In this document: positions 35,446 to 45,500 of the stretch, piece by piece
Numbering within the stretch: position 1 is the stretch's first letter
Layout of the letters: every line of letters begins with the position of its first letter
NCBI RefSeq assembly: GCF_032362555.1
Contig: NC_083506.1
Coordinates: 6,805,501 to 6,869,500 of the forward strand
From: Amyelois transitella
Lineage: Eukaryota; Arthropoda; Insecta; Lepidoptera; Pyralidae
DNA length: 64,000 bases
Direction of reading: 5' to 3'
Notes under the pieces: model-generated
Databases searched by the model: none
Seen by the model: only the letters and a program-made list of their open reading frames with translations
Told to the model about the DNA's origin: nothing
Program-made: the position numbers and the translations under genes

Positions 35446-38400
35446 TCATGATACTTTTATTTTGTCAAGGATGTAGCTTGGAAGCTCACTGTTCGACGCT
35501 TCTGAAAGGTTTCTGCTGCATCCATAACATAAAAATTTGTGAATATATGGAAACAGTGAGGAATTTTTATTTGTAATATTGTCCCTATTTCTGTGTTGTG
35601 GCTCCATTATTGAAATAATTCTTGAGAAACTTGTAGCTTCAAGTGCAGATAATTGTGAATTTTCCATGTCCAAATCACTCTGGAAAAATCAAAAAAATTA
35701 AAGTGATAATTTCCATACATGCAATCTATCTTTGGGTCTGTACAGGCTAAAGTGCTCTGGCATTACAGATGGAATACAAATGAGACTCCTTTCTGCACTA
35801 TATTCATCCCTGTTTTGTAGAATATAGTACAGAAACAAGTGAGCAGACTCTGGTGCAGATGAGTGTAAGACATATTATAAATTGCTTTATACAAAATGTA
35901 TGGCAAATATTACCTCATATGTTCCACATACACTGCCTATCCCATGTTACTGTTGTACTTATACCCAACTCTTTGTAACATAAATCATCCTTATTGGACT
36001 TTAATAGCTACATAATAAAAAGCTAATGCATAAGAGATTTTTTATGCCCTTAGGCACTTTGCTGGTTTGGGATCCTAAAGATATTATAAACCTTATAATT
36101 ACTGTTTCATTGTATTCAATTAAAAATATATATATATATATAACAATAAGGAACAATATTCAGCTCGCAAGTGAAGACACAAAGAGCTATCCCCAAAGCC
36201 TCTGAATTTGTACTTCTTTTATATTTTTATATTTTACATATATTTGACAAAAATCGATATGAGGAGATCTCCCAAAAAGATTTTTTGACTGATATAAGAC
36301 CATCAGAAGCCAAACATGTGTTTCCTAGAATTTCTGTCTGTATGTTTGTACTCACATCACGTGAAAACTATTGCTTAATTCGAATACCTTTTTTCAAACA
36401 GCTAGTATTAGTTTATGTTTGTTACTTCAGTCAGGCCCATTTTTGAAGTGGCCACGAAACTTACCTCACATATCTCACACTTATTTGTCTTGTGATGATG
36501 ATTGCCAATTTTATCAGCTGTTTTACATATTGTTGATACAGTGGCTGGAAAGTTGACTTGAAGATCTGTTACAAAAGCACTTATTATTGATTGCAAACTA
36601 TCTTTTCTCTCTGTTTCTTGATTGTGAATAACTTTTAATGCTTTTACATGTACATAATGAGTAAGTTCTTCTTTTGTAATATCTTTGATGGGCCTCAATA
36701 TCTTAATAGTGTCTCTGTTGTCTGAAAACCCCTATAAGTAAAAAAAAGAAATATCTTAAAATAATAGTACTTAGAAATATGTGTTATTATAAAACATTGA
36801 TTAACTAGAGGCCGCCCGCGACTTCGTCCGCATGGAAACCCTATCAATCCCGCGGGAACTCTGGGATAAAAATTGTTATGCCTATGTGTTATTCTGGGTC
36901 TTCAGCTACCTACATACCAAATTTCATGGTAATCGGTTCAGTAGTTTTTGCGTGAAAGAGTAACAAACATCCATACATCCATACAAACTTTCGCCTTTAT
37001 AATAGTAGTAGGATATCAAAGATGAAAACATTAGCCAAAAAAATAATATGATATTTTTTTATGTATGAAGTCACAGGTTTACCAAGATCATGTGTTTAAT
37101 AATTGCTTAATGTGGAATGGGTCATGTATGCATACTCCATAACTATTGATAAACATGTTATAAAAAGTAAATGAATTCACCAAATCAGACTCATAATTTT
37201 TAAGAAAAATAATTAGACCACTTCATCAGGAAGCAAAGTTACAGCCAAGTCTAGTGTTTTGAAAGTAATGTGAATGATGAACATGGTGAATTATTGGTAC
37301 TAACTATGTCATTTTGTACTTGTGATCCTCTTCCAGTTGCAATATTAGACAGTAAGTGATGTGCTAATGTGGTAGTTGTTTCAGCAGAAAAAATAAATTT
37401 ACATTCTAACTTTTGAGCAACTCTTATGAATAGTTTCCTTTTTATTTTGGCTAGAAAATCAATCTGGGCAGTGGGTGGCATACTCCTTATGAGCATTTGA
37501 AACCTGTCTACTGTGACATCATCCAATGTAGGTAGTGTATTAACATCTGGTAAAATATAATCAGAGTGTATGTAGTCTGATATATTAGAGACATATACAT
37601 TAAATCCATAGACATTGCACATTTTTATAACTGCTTTGGCAATTTCTAGGTTTTTTTCCTCATTTTCAAAGCCTGGAATACAAAAGAAATAAAAATATTA
37701 TTATTTACAAAACATCTTACCAAGGCTATTCACAAACTAATAACCCTGATGAAATAAGCACATTTTATCAAAGTTTGTTAATCTTTAGGAAATCATTAAT
37801 GAAAATTCATATGCATAGGAGTATATATAATCACATCTTTATCCCTTAAGGGGTAGACAGAGCCAATTGTCTTGAAAAGACTGAAAGGCCATTCAGGTGG
37901 TCTCCAGCACTTTAGAATGGAACCACTTCATTTCTTTCTCATGGATGTCATAAAAGGTGACTACGGGAATAAGCATATATTCATCTTGTGCAAGCTTCCA
38001 AGATGGTGTGGAAGCTAGGAAATAACAGTGTTCCAGCTGCTTTTCTTCCCATGCAGATTAATTCAATCAAGGGAAAGGCTCATAAACTTCTTCAAATCTT
38101 TCATTTGGACTAAAGGCTAACTACCTGTCTCTATTTAATTCTGTTCCATCATGCCGTATAGCTAAATGTGGCCTTTCAGTCTTGAGATTGGGGGCTCTGC
38201 CTACCTCAGTGGTTTACCTCGTAAGGGTTAAAGACATGATTCTGTGTGTACTTACAATGAAAAACTTAGTTACTAATTACCTTTCAAATGTAAAAAGTAT
38301 GGTATTATCCGAAGCTTCTTATGATTGTCGAGGGTCAAACCATTGCTAACCAGATCCAATAATACAGTGGAACCAAGTCCTCCCTTTATACAAATCAAAA

Positions 38401-38548
38401 CTTTTTCATTTGGTGACAAAGTTTTAGTTTTTCCAAGACATGCTCGAAATTTATGGTTAGCACCAATGAGGAAGCAAGATTCACAATAACTATCCACTTT
38501 CCTTAAAATTACAGTTCCATATCCGTTACATTTCTTGCAAATACTCAT
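35446..38548 (-). CDS. CTU2: cytoplasmic tRNA 2-thiolation protein 2 (CTU2/NCS2), 378 aa, 4 exons
   Basis: CTU2 pairs with CTU1/NCS6 to transfer sulfur from URM1 to U34 of tRNA Lys, Glu and Gln in the cytoplasm. Minus-strand exons: 38281..38548, 37305..37672, 36465..36731, 35446..35679; the phases join cleanly (donors GTAATT, GTTAGT, GTAAGT). Features: an N-terminal Zn site CKKC...CESC (residues about 4-25), then NHKFRACLGK, a degenerate PP-loop IKGGLGST where CTU1-type enzymes have SGGxDS, LLSNIATGRGSQ, ILRPIKDITKEEL, and FPATVSTICKTADKI. The C-terminal half has a second cysteine pair set, CEIC (exon 3) and CYGC (exon 4), then ELPSYILDKI. This matches CTU2 rather than CTU1: catalytic cysteines are not expected and not seen. 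Length is shorter than human (about 515) because the spacer between the late Cys pairs is short. Intron 2 contains a Lep1 Helitron. Confidence 0.95.
36805..37013 (-). mobile_element. Lep1-type non-autonomous Helitron, copy 2
   Basis: On the minus strand it starts TCCTACTACTATTATAAAGG and ends GCGGGCGGCCTCTAG, with A and T flanks. It is close to the copy at 31145 over the full length. It lies in intron 2 of CTU2, same orientation as the gene. Confidence 0.88.
37825..38240. repeat. rearranged fragments of repeat A in CTU2 intron 1
   Basis: Inverted tail text (CCCTTAAGGGGTAGACAGAG) is followed by plus-strand-like pieces (TTCTCATGGATGTCATAAAA) and a second plus-strand end (GGCCTTTCAGTCTTGAGATT). 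The order is scrambled, so at least two overlapping insertions or an inversion. Confidence 0.55.
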
Positions 38549-38950
38549 TTCTACGTACTTACAAGATATTACGTATATTCTCGAAGACCTTTAGCTTTAA
38601 ATGAAAATTCAAAATACATGTAGACTACTCAGGGTAGAGTAGACCCGAGCCCTTCGATTAAGTATTCCAAATTCAAGTATATATTTTATCGTATAATTGA
38701 TCGAAGGTTATGTGCACAAACTAAATAGAGATAATAATACCCACTTAACTTAATACCTACCTAGTGCTGTAGGAGCACAGAGTGAGTAGGTAGGTACTAG
38801 TTACATCTAGGTCTTGTTACCGTTACCAAATTAAAACTGAAAGTAACGGTGAATAACGATATTTTCAGACAGTTATCGTTATAGGCGTGATATCGGTAAT
38901 GTTCTCTTATAACGTTATATAACGATGTTAAATTATGTTATATATTGTTA

Positions 38951-39158
38951 CCTCTGTGGCGCGCGTATGTGTCATCGGAGGTCCCGGGTTCGAATCCCGG
39001 CCAGGGCATAATGAGAAAAGAACTTTTTCTGATTGGCCTGGGTCTTGGAAGTTTATCTATATAAGTATTTATTATAAAATATGGTATCGTTGAGTTAGTA
39101 TCTCGTAACACAAGTCTCGAACTTACTTCGAGGCTAACTCAATCAGTGTAATTTTGTT
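38951..39158 (+). mobile_element. tRNA-derived SINE (family B)
   Basis: The head CCTCTGTGGCGCGCGTATG and GGGTTCGAATCCCGG are tRNA-like A- and B-box pol III promoter regions. The body continues with CTTTTTCTGATTGGCCTGGG and ends GAGGCTAACTCAATCAGTG. The related inverted copy at 51278 has a better-kept A box. Confidence 0.82.
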
Positions 39159-39159
39159 A

Positions 39160-39302
39160 TATATTTACATACATACATACATAAAATCACGCCTCTTTCC
39201 CGGAGGGGTAGGCAGAGACTACCTCTTTCCACTTGCCACGATCTCTGCATATTTCCTTCGCTTCATCCACATTCATAACTCTCTTCATGCAAGCTCGGCA
39301 TT
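39160..39302 (+). repeat. (CATA)n-headed dispersed repeat
   Basis: Reads ACATACATACATACATAAAA, TCACGCCTCTTTCCCGGAGG, then CTTCATCCACATTCATAACT and TCATGCAAGCTCG. It directly follows the SINE, possibly inserted at its AT-rich end. Confidence 0.75.
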
Positions 39303-40353
39303 ATCGGTATATTTATTTACCGTTTATATGTTACGTTTATATTTAAAAATAGCGATACCAATTAAAATTATAAATAAAGTTACCAATTAACGTTATAACT
39401 ATGGTTACCGTTAAGTCAAATAAAAAAATTGTTTTGTTTTATAAAATATAGGTACCTAAAGTTTGTCTGTTGGAACGAAATTTTACGACGCGATTAGAAG
39501 GGTTCACGGCGAATCCGTTATTAAATCAATCGCTAACGTTATATGAATTTACCGGTAAATACAAAATATTAACGTTTAACAGTCTTAACGATACCTCTTA
39601 CCGTTAATTTTACTGGTAACGTTATATGAGTATTACGGGCACTGAAGCTAAAAATATCGTTAACCAGCATAATGGTACTTTATTTAAACCGGTAACACTG
39701 TTTGACAGTAATAACGATCCCAATTGTTGAACGGTAATCAAGCCTTGGGTGCATCATAATTTGACCTCTGGCTGACGTTTATTTAATTCACTGACAGTGA
39801 CGTTGACTTGAGTCTGACTACTGTGGCGTCGCCGTCGCTTGTGTTCAGTGTTTCCGCAATGAGGGGAAATTCCTCTTTTAAGGGGTAATCAGGATTCAGA
39901 GGGGAAGAAAAAGACGAAATACTTTAAAAGGGGAAATTGTAGGAAATCATATATTGAATTCGCTAGATATCAAGACGTAGACTATCTGCTATGCGAAATG
40001 TCAATGAGCAATGTTATATCGAAAAACCAATTATGCTGCAATTAGAACACACGCCTACGTTTGCGGATTCTTGATACGGTAAAACCCTCATTATTTATGT
40101 ATAATAAAAAAAAACAGTGACAACATATGCATAATACCGCATACTTACCCTTACTCCTATTCTGTTTAGGGCTTCAAATATGGCTTGGAATAAAAGGTAA
40201 GTATACTGCTCCTGGTTTTATATTTCTGGTGAGGCTATAAATAAATTACGGATAATTATACTTTATTCAGTCCGCTCAGGACTGTTGGCTCTGTCTACCC
40301 CGCAAGGGATATAGACGTGATTATATGTATGTATGTATGTATGTATACTTTAT

Positions 40354-40668
40354 TCATATAAAGTCTAATTTTTTAGATTCGCTTGCAGTTGCATTGGACT
40401 TTACAAACTTAAGGTGCGGTATTTCTAACTGATTTTTCATTAGTTGTACAGAAGTTGTTTCCGTTCTTTTCAAGCCGGATTTTACACAGAGGATTGATGC
40501 CATCGTTTCATTATCCAGCCTATTGCGTTTATCTATTTTGTCATTTTTTAGATCACTAAATAATCGTTCAACAGCAGCATTGGAAAAAGACAGTGACATA
40601 AAATAGTTCACCAAAATTGGGAGTTGAAGGAATTTGCGTTTGCCGTCAACACTATTTTTTTCCAACAT
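40354..40668 (-). pseudogene. hAT transposase C-terminal (dimerisation) fragment
   Basis: The 104-residue frame contains LSFSNAAVERLFSDLKNDK and KRNRLDNETMASILCVKSGL. This is the S-x-AxxERxFS...RxRL pattern of the hATC dimerisation region. The catalytic core is missing, so the host element is non-autonomous. Confidence 0.9.
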
Positions 40669-40971
40669 TTTTTTAATAGCCTACAGTATCTATGGAATGG
40701 TTACAATCCGTATCAGCAAGGAGACTTTTATTCCTCCATTCCTTGTCCAGCTCTGTTAAATCTACAGTAATGTGCGATGGAATGTATTTTCGAACTTATC
40801 GATGATTTTGTTGACGCATTGTATTTAGTCTAAATAATATTATTATAGTTAGAAGGCAGGCTATAGAAGAAAATGATATAAACATTTTTTTCTTTTAGTT
40901 ACAAAACTAGTGCCAAAACTACAGCAAAATAATTATTTAAGGGGAAAAAAGTTCTGAGAAGGAGAAATCGG

Positions 40972-41873
40972 AATAGGCTATTTGATTGTATTAAAAATAT
41001 ACATTTCTTTTATGTCATCAGTCTTAATATTATTTTTTTGGAGCGATTTGTTATAACGCGAGATAAAAATATTGCATTATTTAAACAAAATCCGTCTCAG
41101 AAAATTAGGTTTTTATGTGCAGCTGTCACGTGACTAAAAACGAACGTGATTGGCTATTTCTATTATGACGTCAATTATCCATAAACAGACTGTGGATCGT
41201 ACCGTTCCTTAGTGTTCGCTATTATTTTTCAAGATTTTATAAGTGTTTGATCGCTCAGGATTACTCAGATAACATAGGTATTTAATAATGGAAACCAATT
41301 CCGCGAAAGCTGACAGTCGAAACCTACCAAATGGACGCAATAATGGTTGGAAGAAGAAATCTGGATTGTCTTCTTCAAAGATTTCTATGCTGCCGAACTG
41401 AGGAATGTGAAAACATTAATAGTAAGTATATCTTGGTAACCACTGATCTTAGATCATGATCTGAAACCACTTCTTGCGAATATTCAAATCCATCGACATA
41501 GAAAAAAACAGTTTCGTAGGAGATTTTATTGTTGTATTAGTGCATTGAGGCACTGCACAACATTTATAGGAACTCATTTTAATAATTTTCACACATATGA
41601 CGTGGCACAAGTTAAATAAAACAAGAGAAAATCAAAACTTTTCGAAACACCAACAAGCTTTGTATGATATTTACACGAAATTTACGTCACTGCATGCCAT
41701 GGCCGCCATATTGCTAAAAGTCGCGTATTGGCGGCATATTTGAATATTTCATTTTCTTTTTCGATTTTTTAATAAAATAGCTGTAATAAAGGCAGAAAAG
41801 TATTTTTGTAGGGCTCCTTATAAACAAATAAATACCCTAAGATAGTTTTTAGAACTTTGTCAAATAGCCTATT
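40972..41873. mobile_element. TIR element with two convergent ORF starts (copy 2; THAP family)
   Basis: Bounded by AATAGGCTATTTGA and its inverted counterpart TCAAATAGCCTATT. A plus ORF starts at 41288 (METNSAKADSRNLPN, frame-broken, ending in GAGGAATGTGAAAAC before a GTAAGT donor at about 41421). A minus ORF starts at 41577 (MSSYKCCAVPQCTNTTIKSP), a THAP-like N-terminus homologous to YCWCLVPECKNTSIKTP of copy 1. It is nested in the hAT element, hence younger than it. Confidence 0.75.
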
Positions 41874-41920
41874 GAGGCATGGGGAAAGGAATTTTTTATA
41901 GTGGAAACACTGCTTGTGTT

Positions 41921-42532
41921 GGTTTGGTCGTTTTATGAACTTTCATGGTGAGGTGTCATCATGTCATGACGTTACGTGACGTTGTACTGTCATGGACAAA
42001 CAAAGACGCTTTGAAGAACCAAAGACTACAAATGGATCTGTCTACTATCTCTTGTCTCATTCTAACTCATAAAGCTCGCAATTTTCTTTTCCTCTTTAAT
42101 ATAGCTGTCCTTCTTATCTGAACTTGCTATTGCTATCTCTCTTCCAAAAGTCTTTCTTTACCGCCATCGTCTAAATTGCGGCTGATTTTCAAGATTTTAT
42201 CTTTTATAAATTCGGAATACCTATCTAAAAGGTTTAATAAGCGTAAGTTTTATAAATAGATTGTGATTTTTGTTCATTTTATCTTTTGCATAATTAATTT
42301 TTATTAATGTTAACCACGATAACACATCATGTCATCTCTTTTACTGGTTATTATAAAACGTTACTACTAAATGCTTAATTAAAAACTTCAATTATCAAAA
42401 AGTAAAATTAATTTAGCTTTAAACGACTAGCTAGTGCCCTGAGCCAGTGCTTTCCATCAATTTCCCCATTGTTATCTTTTAGTGAAGAATGATATTATAA
42501 CCTAAAAAATCTTATTATATTTTTATTTCAGA
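41921..42532 (+). promoter_or_regulatory. promoter and 5' UTR exon region of eEF1-delta
   Basis: A donor GTAAGT at 42243 and the acceptor TTTTTATTTCAG ending at 42531 would define a 5' UTR intron 42243..42531, the coding exon starting one base before the ATG. Pyrimidine-rich stretches (CTTTTCCTCTTT, CCTTCTTATC) upstream could be a TOP-type start, but the start site is not fixed. Confidence 0.45.
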
Positions 42533-45500
42533 ATGACTGCTTTAGCTCACGAAAAAGTTTGGTTGGACAGAAATCTCTACAACGATGCAGAAAAGGCATA
42601 TTATGAATCTTTATCAAAGGTAATTTAAAGAAAGAAAGAAAGAAAGAAAGAAAAATCTTTATTTGGCGCAAGATGTAACATAACTTATTAACTTATTTAA
42701 AAAAAAATCAATTTCAACTTTTTACCTAAATTATTAAAAATACATGATTATGTCTACTTAATAAGTAACAATATTTTGCTTTATACAAGGGAAATATTGA
42801 GAACGTAGGAAGAATTTAAGAGAAGCATAAAGTACATATGTGTATACATTTAAAAAATAAAATACAAGCTTGAGTTCTTATTTCCAATTTTTGGTTTATA
42901 TAATTAATAATGATATATCTCATCTATGTATACCTACTACTCAATATTTTATTTCGGTTGAAGGAAAATGGTATTTATATCACTTTATAGGTCCGAGTGC
43001 CATCACTTTCATTAACTCAGTCATCTTTGGCTAATGAAGTCGCAAAGGCTAGGCAGCACATCAAAAATTCTCTTGAATGTGTGAGTAATTAATAATTTTA
43101 TTTAAACCACACATATTCCTTTTTATTTGTCAAGTTTTTTTTTTGCTATAGATATATTTTTTTCTTGATGTGCTTATTAGAAATATTCAAAGCTTAAAGA
43201 AAGGGTGTGCAATGACCATTAGAAAATTGTTGTAAGTATCATGTTCTCATGATAATTATTAGTCAGAAAGTTATTAATTATTAAAAAATATCACTAAGTG
43301 AAGTATTCAAATTATCAATATCATATACCTTTGCTTTACATTTTTTGTGCACCCTTTGTAACTAGAGATGCATTTACTTTTAGCATTTACCTGGTACAAT
43401 TCTGAGACTGATATTTTATGATTTATACACATTTGTTCCTGGATAATAATGATTTATACCATACCATTTATTTGAATACATTTTAATTTAAATGTTTAAA
43501 TATTAATAATTACTTTTTTTATGTTTAATTACGAAATAAAAGGGTTGAAAAGAAAATTCAGATTTTAAAATAAATATATACTATGTAAAATACTTCAAGT
43601 ACCTATACAATTTACATTTTGGTTGCAAATATTTTTAAACAAATATTTAATACAAATTTTTAATACAAGCATAATTTTGACTCATTCGCAGACACCTGAT
43701 TTTAGATTAGACATAAATTAGAATTAAATTTAAGAGTAAAAAGACTGGTGAAAATAGAAATGACCTGGAGATTGAAGACTGCATTAAAATAAGTGCCATA
43801 ATTAAATTAAAATAATGAGAAAAATGTGAATTTGACAAAAAATAAATTGTTAAGTAATTAAAATATATAACAAAATACAATCATAAGAAAAACTTAATTG
43901 TTAATTATACTCAGAAACATCCATATTTAGGACACATAATGTTTTTTTTTTCATTTAAACATTAGTGTACCAACAAAGTCAAATATTTTTTGTCTTCCTC
44001 AATCAAAACATACTTAATATTAATACTTTTACTATTATTTTATCACGAAAAAGAGTTAATTTAATTTCATAACAATTTTTACCCAGTGTAAATAAAAAAT
44101 TCCCAGAATAAATAAATGGCTATAAATTTACCCATTCTTTCCCATTTATTCCTTCCCCATATTTATCCATGCACCCATCTTTATTTGTGACCCAGCTTAA
44201 TCTATAATAAATATCTCACTCCCTCATTAAATGTATCCAGTAGTTGTGCAAATTTATCTGTAGTATTACTGTTCAGTTTTCTTATTAAAAATCAATCTTT
44301 CAGATGGATAGTGTTGCTACCTTGGCTGGTGTCCCAAACACAGAGCTTAACAACAAAGTCAATAGTCTGTCAAAGGAGAATATTGAATTAAAAAAAGCTA
44401 TAGATGGATTACGTAACTTGGTCATCAGTCTTCAAGCAAGAGTGGAGTCATTGGAGTCAAATAGTAACAAACCCTTAACAGCAAAAGCTCAAGTAAGATA
44501 TTAAAATTGCTTTGACCAATTTTAATAAATTAAAGGTAATCACACAAAATCTATGGAATCTTTATGTCTATAAATTGTTCAACCTAATGGGACTGGGCCA
44601 AAACTCACACAAATAGCATTTTTCATTCTGTATGCAATTCTTCCCATCAATTTTTTTAAAGTAACTTTAACATAAAAATTCCAATGAATAAATTTGTCAT
44701 AATTTTGTGTTGTCCTGGCTAGTGAGATAAAATTATCACCATCCATTATGAATATATAAATTAATGGACCAATGATTATAATTTTATTGTTGATTTTCTT
44801 CTTTTTAACAATTACACATTATTTACAAAATGAAATAATTATGTTTTCAATGATCTTGCGTTGATAACTTCTTACTAATTTTATTTAAAAACTAAATTTT
44901 TTATAGTATCAGGATGAATCACAGAACACATACTTTGAATTTTTTTGAGGTGTCATTTCGTGCCTGTAGGACGAAAATATCATATGAGGAAACGCTTAAT
45001 GAATCAATTTCTTGGGTCTCTTTATTCTGGAAATTCCTATAAGAGTGAAGTCTGGGAAAGTGTTATCATTTTACTAAAATATATATCATGCAAGCCGTAC
45101 TTAGCAGTGTCTCCCTGTCATAGGAAATAAGTAATCAATTACTTATATTTAATCTTTATAATATTTTCCTTGTACTATGTAAAGTAATTATAAGCCATGT
45201 GGTTCCCGGCACTTTAAAATAATAGGACCATGCCACCTCTTATCCATTGATGTCGTAAAAGGGCTGAGGGAACTGCTAACAAACTTGGGATTCTTCTTGT
45301 AGGCGATAGGCGGGCAACCATTCAAATATGGGACACTATTTGAATTTCAGTTAGAATAGAATAATTTTACGAATTGGATACAAGGTAGGGGGAAGTCCCC
45401 CAGTGGCGGACACCTAAGGTTATTTAAAAATAAAACATAAAATATTTAAGGAATGTTTATAAAATTATGACTTATATTAGATGACAAAGTTAGAAATCAA

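Larger units (their letters stand above)
38820..39735. repeat. AT-rich block with many TAACGTTA / GGTAACG words
   Basis: Motifs such as GTTACCGTTACC, AGTAACGGTGAATAACG, TATAACGTTATATAACG, TTAACGTTATAAC, GGTTACCGTTAAG, GCTAACGTTATATG, ATTAACGTTTAAC, GGTAACGTTATATG and CCGGTAACACTG recur on both sides of a SINE that split the block at 38951..39158. The arrangement is not a clean tandem array. It is possibly a degraded element. Confidence 0.45.
39838..41920. mobile_element. hAT transposon with 8-bp target duplication, nested insertions
   Basis: The element 39846..41912 has perfect 10-bp TIRs CAGTGTTTCC / GGAAACACTG and is flanked by CTTGTGTT at 39838..39845 and 41913..41920. The 8-bp duplication and the TIR sequence are hallmarks of hAT. 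Inside are the C-terminal hAT transposase remnant (minus, 40354..40668), a repeat A tail (about 40265..40345) and the second THAP-type element (40972..41873). It lies upstream of eEF1-delta. Confidence 0.93.

Noticed and set aside
38951-39012. Possible functional tRNA gene (B box GGGTTCGAATCCCGG)
   Set aside because: No complete cloverleaf. The sequence continues into a SINE body found in two other copies.
44945-45130. 61-residue plus-strand ORF in eEF1-delta intron 3
   Set aside because: No similarity to the eEF1-delta family, and exons 3 and 4 join in phase without it.
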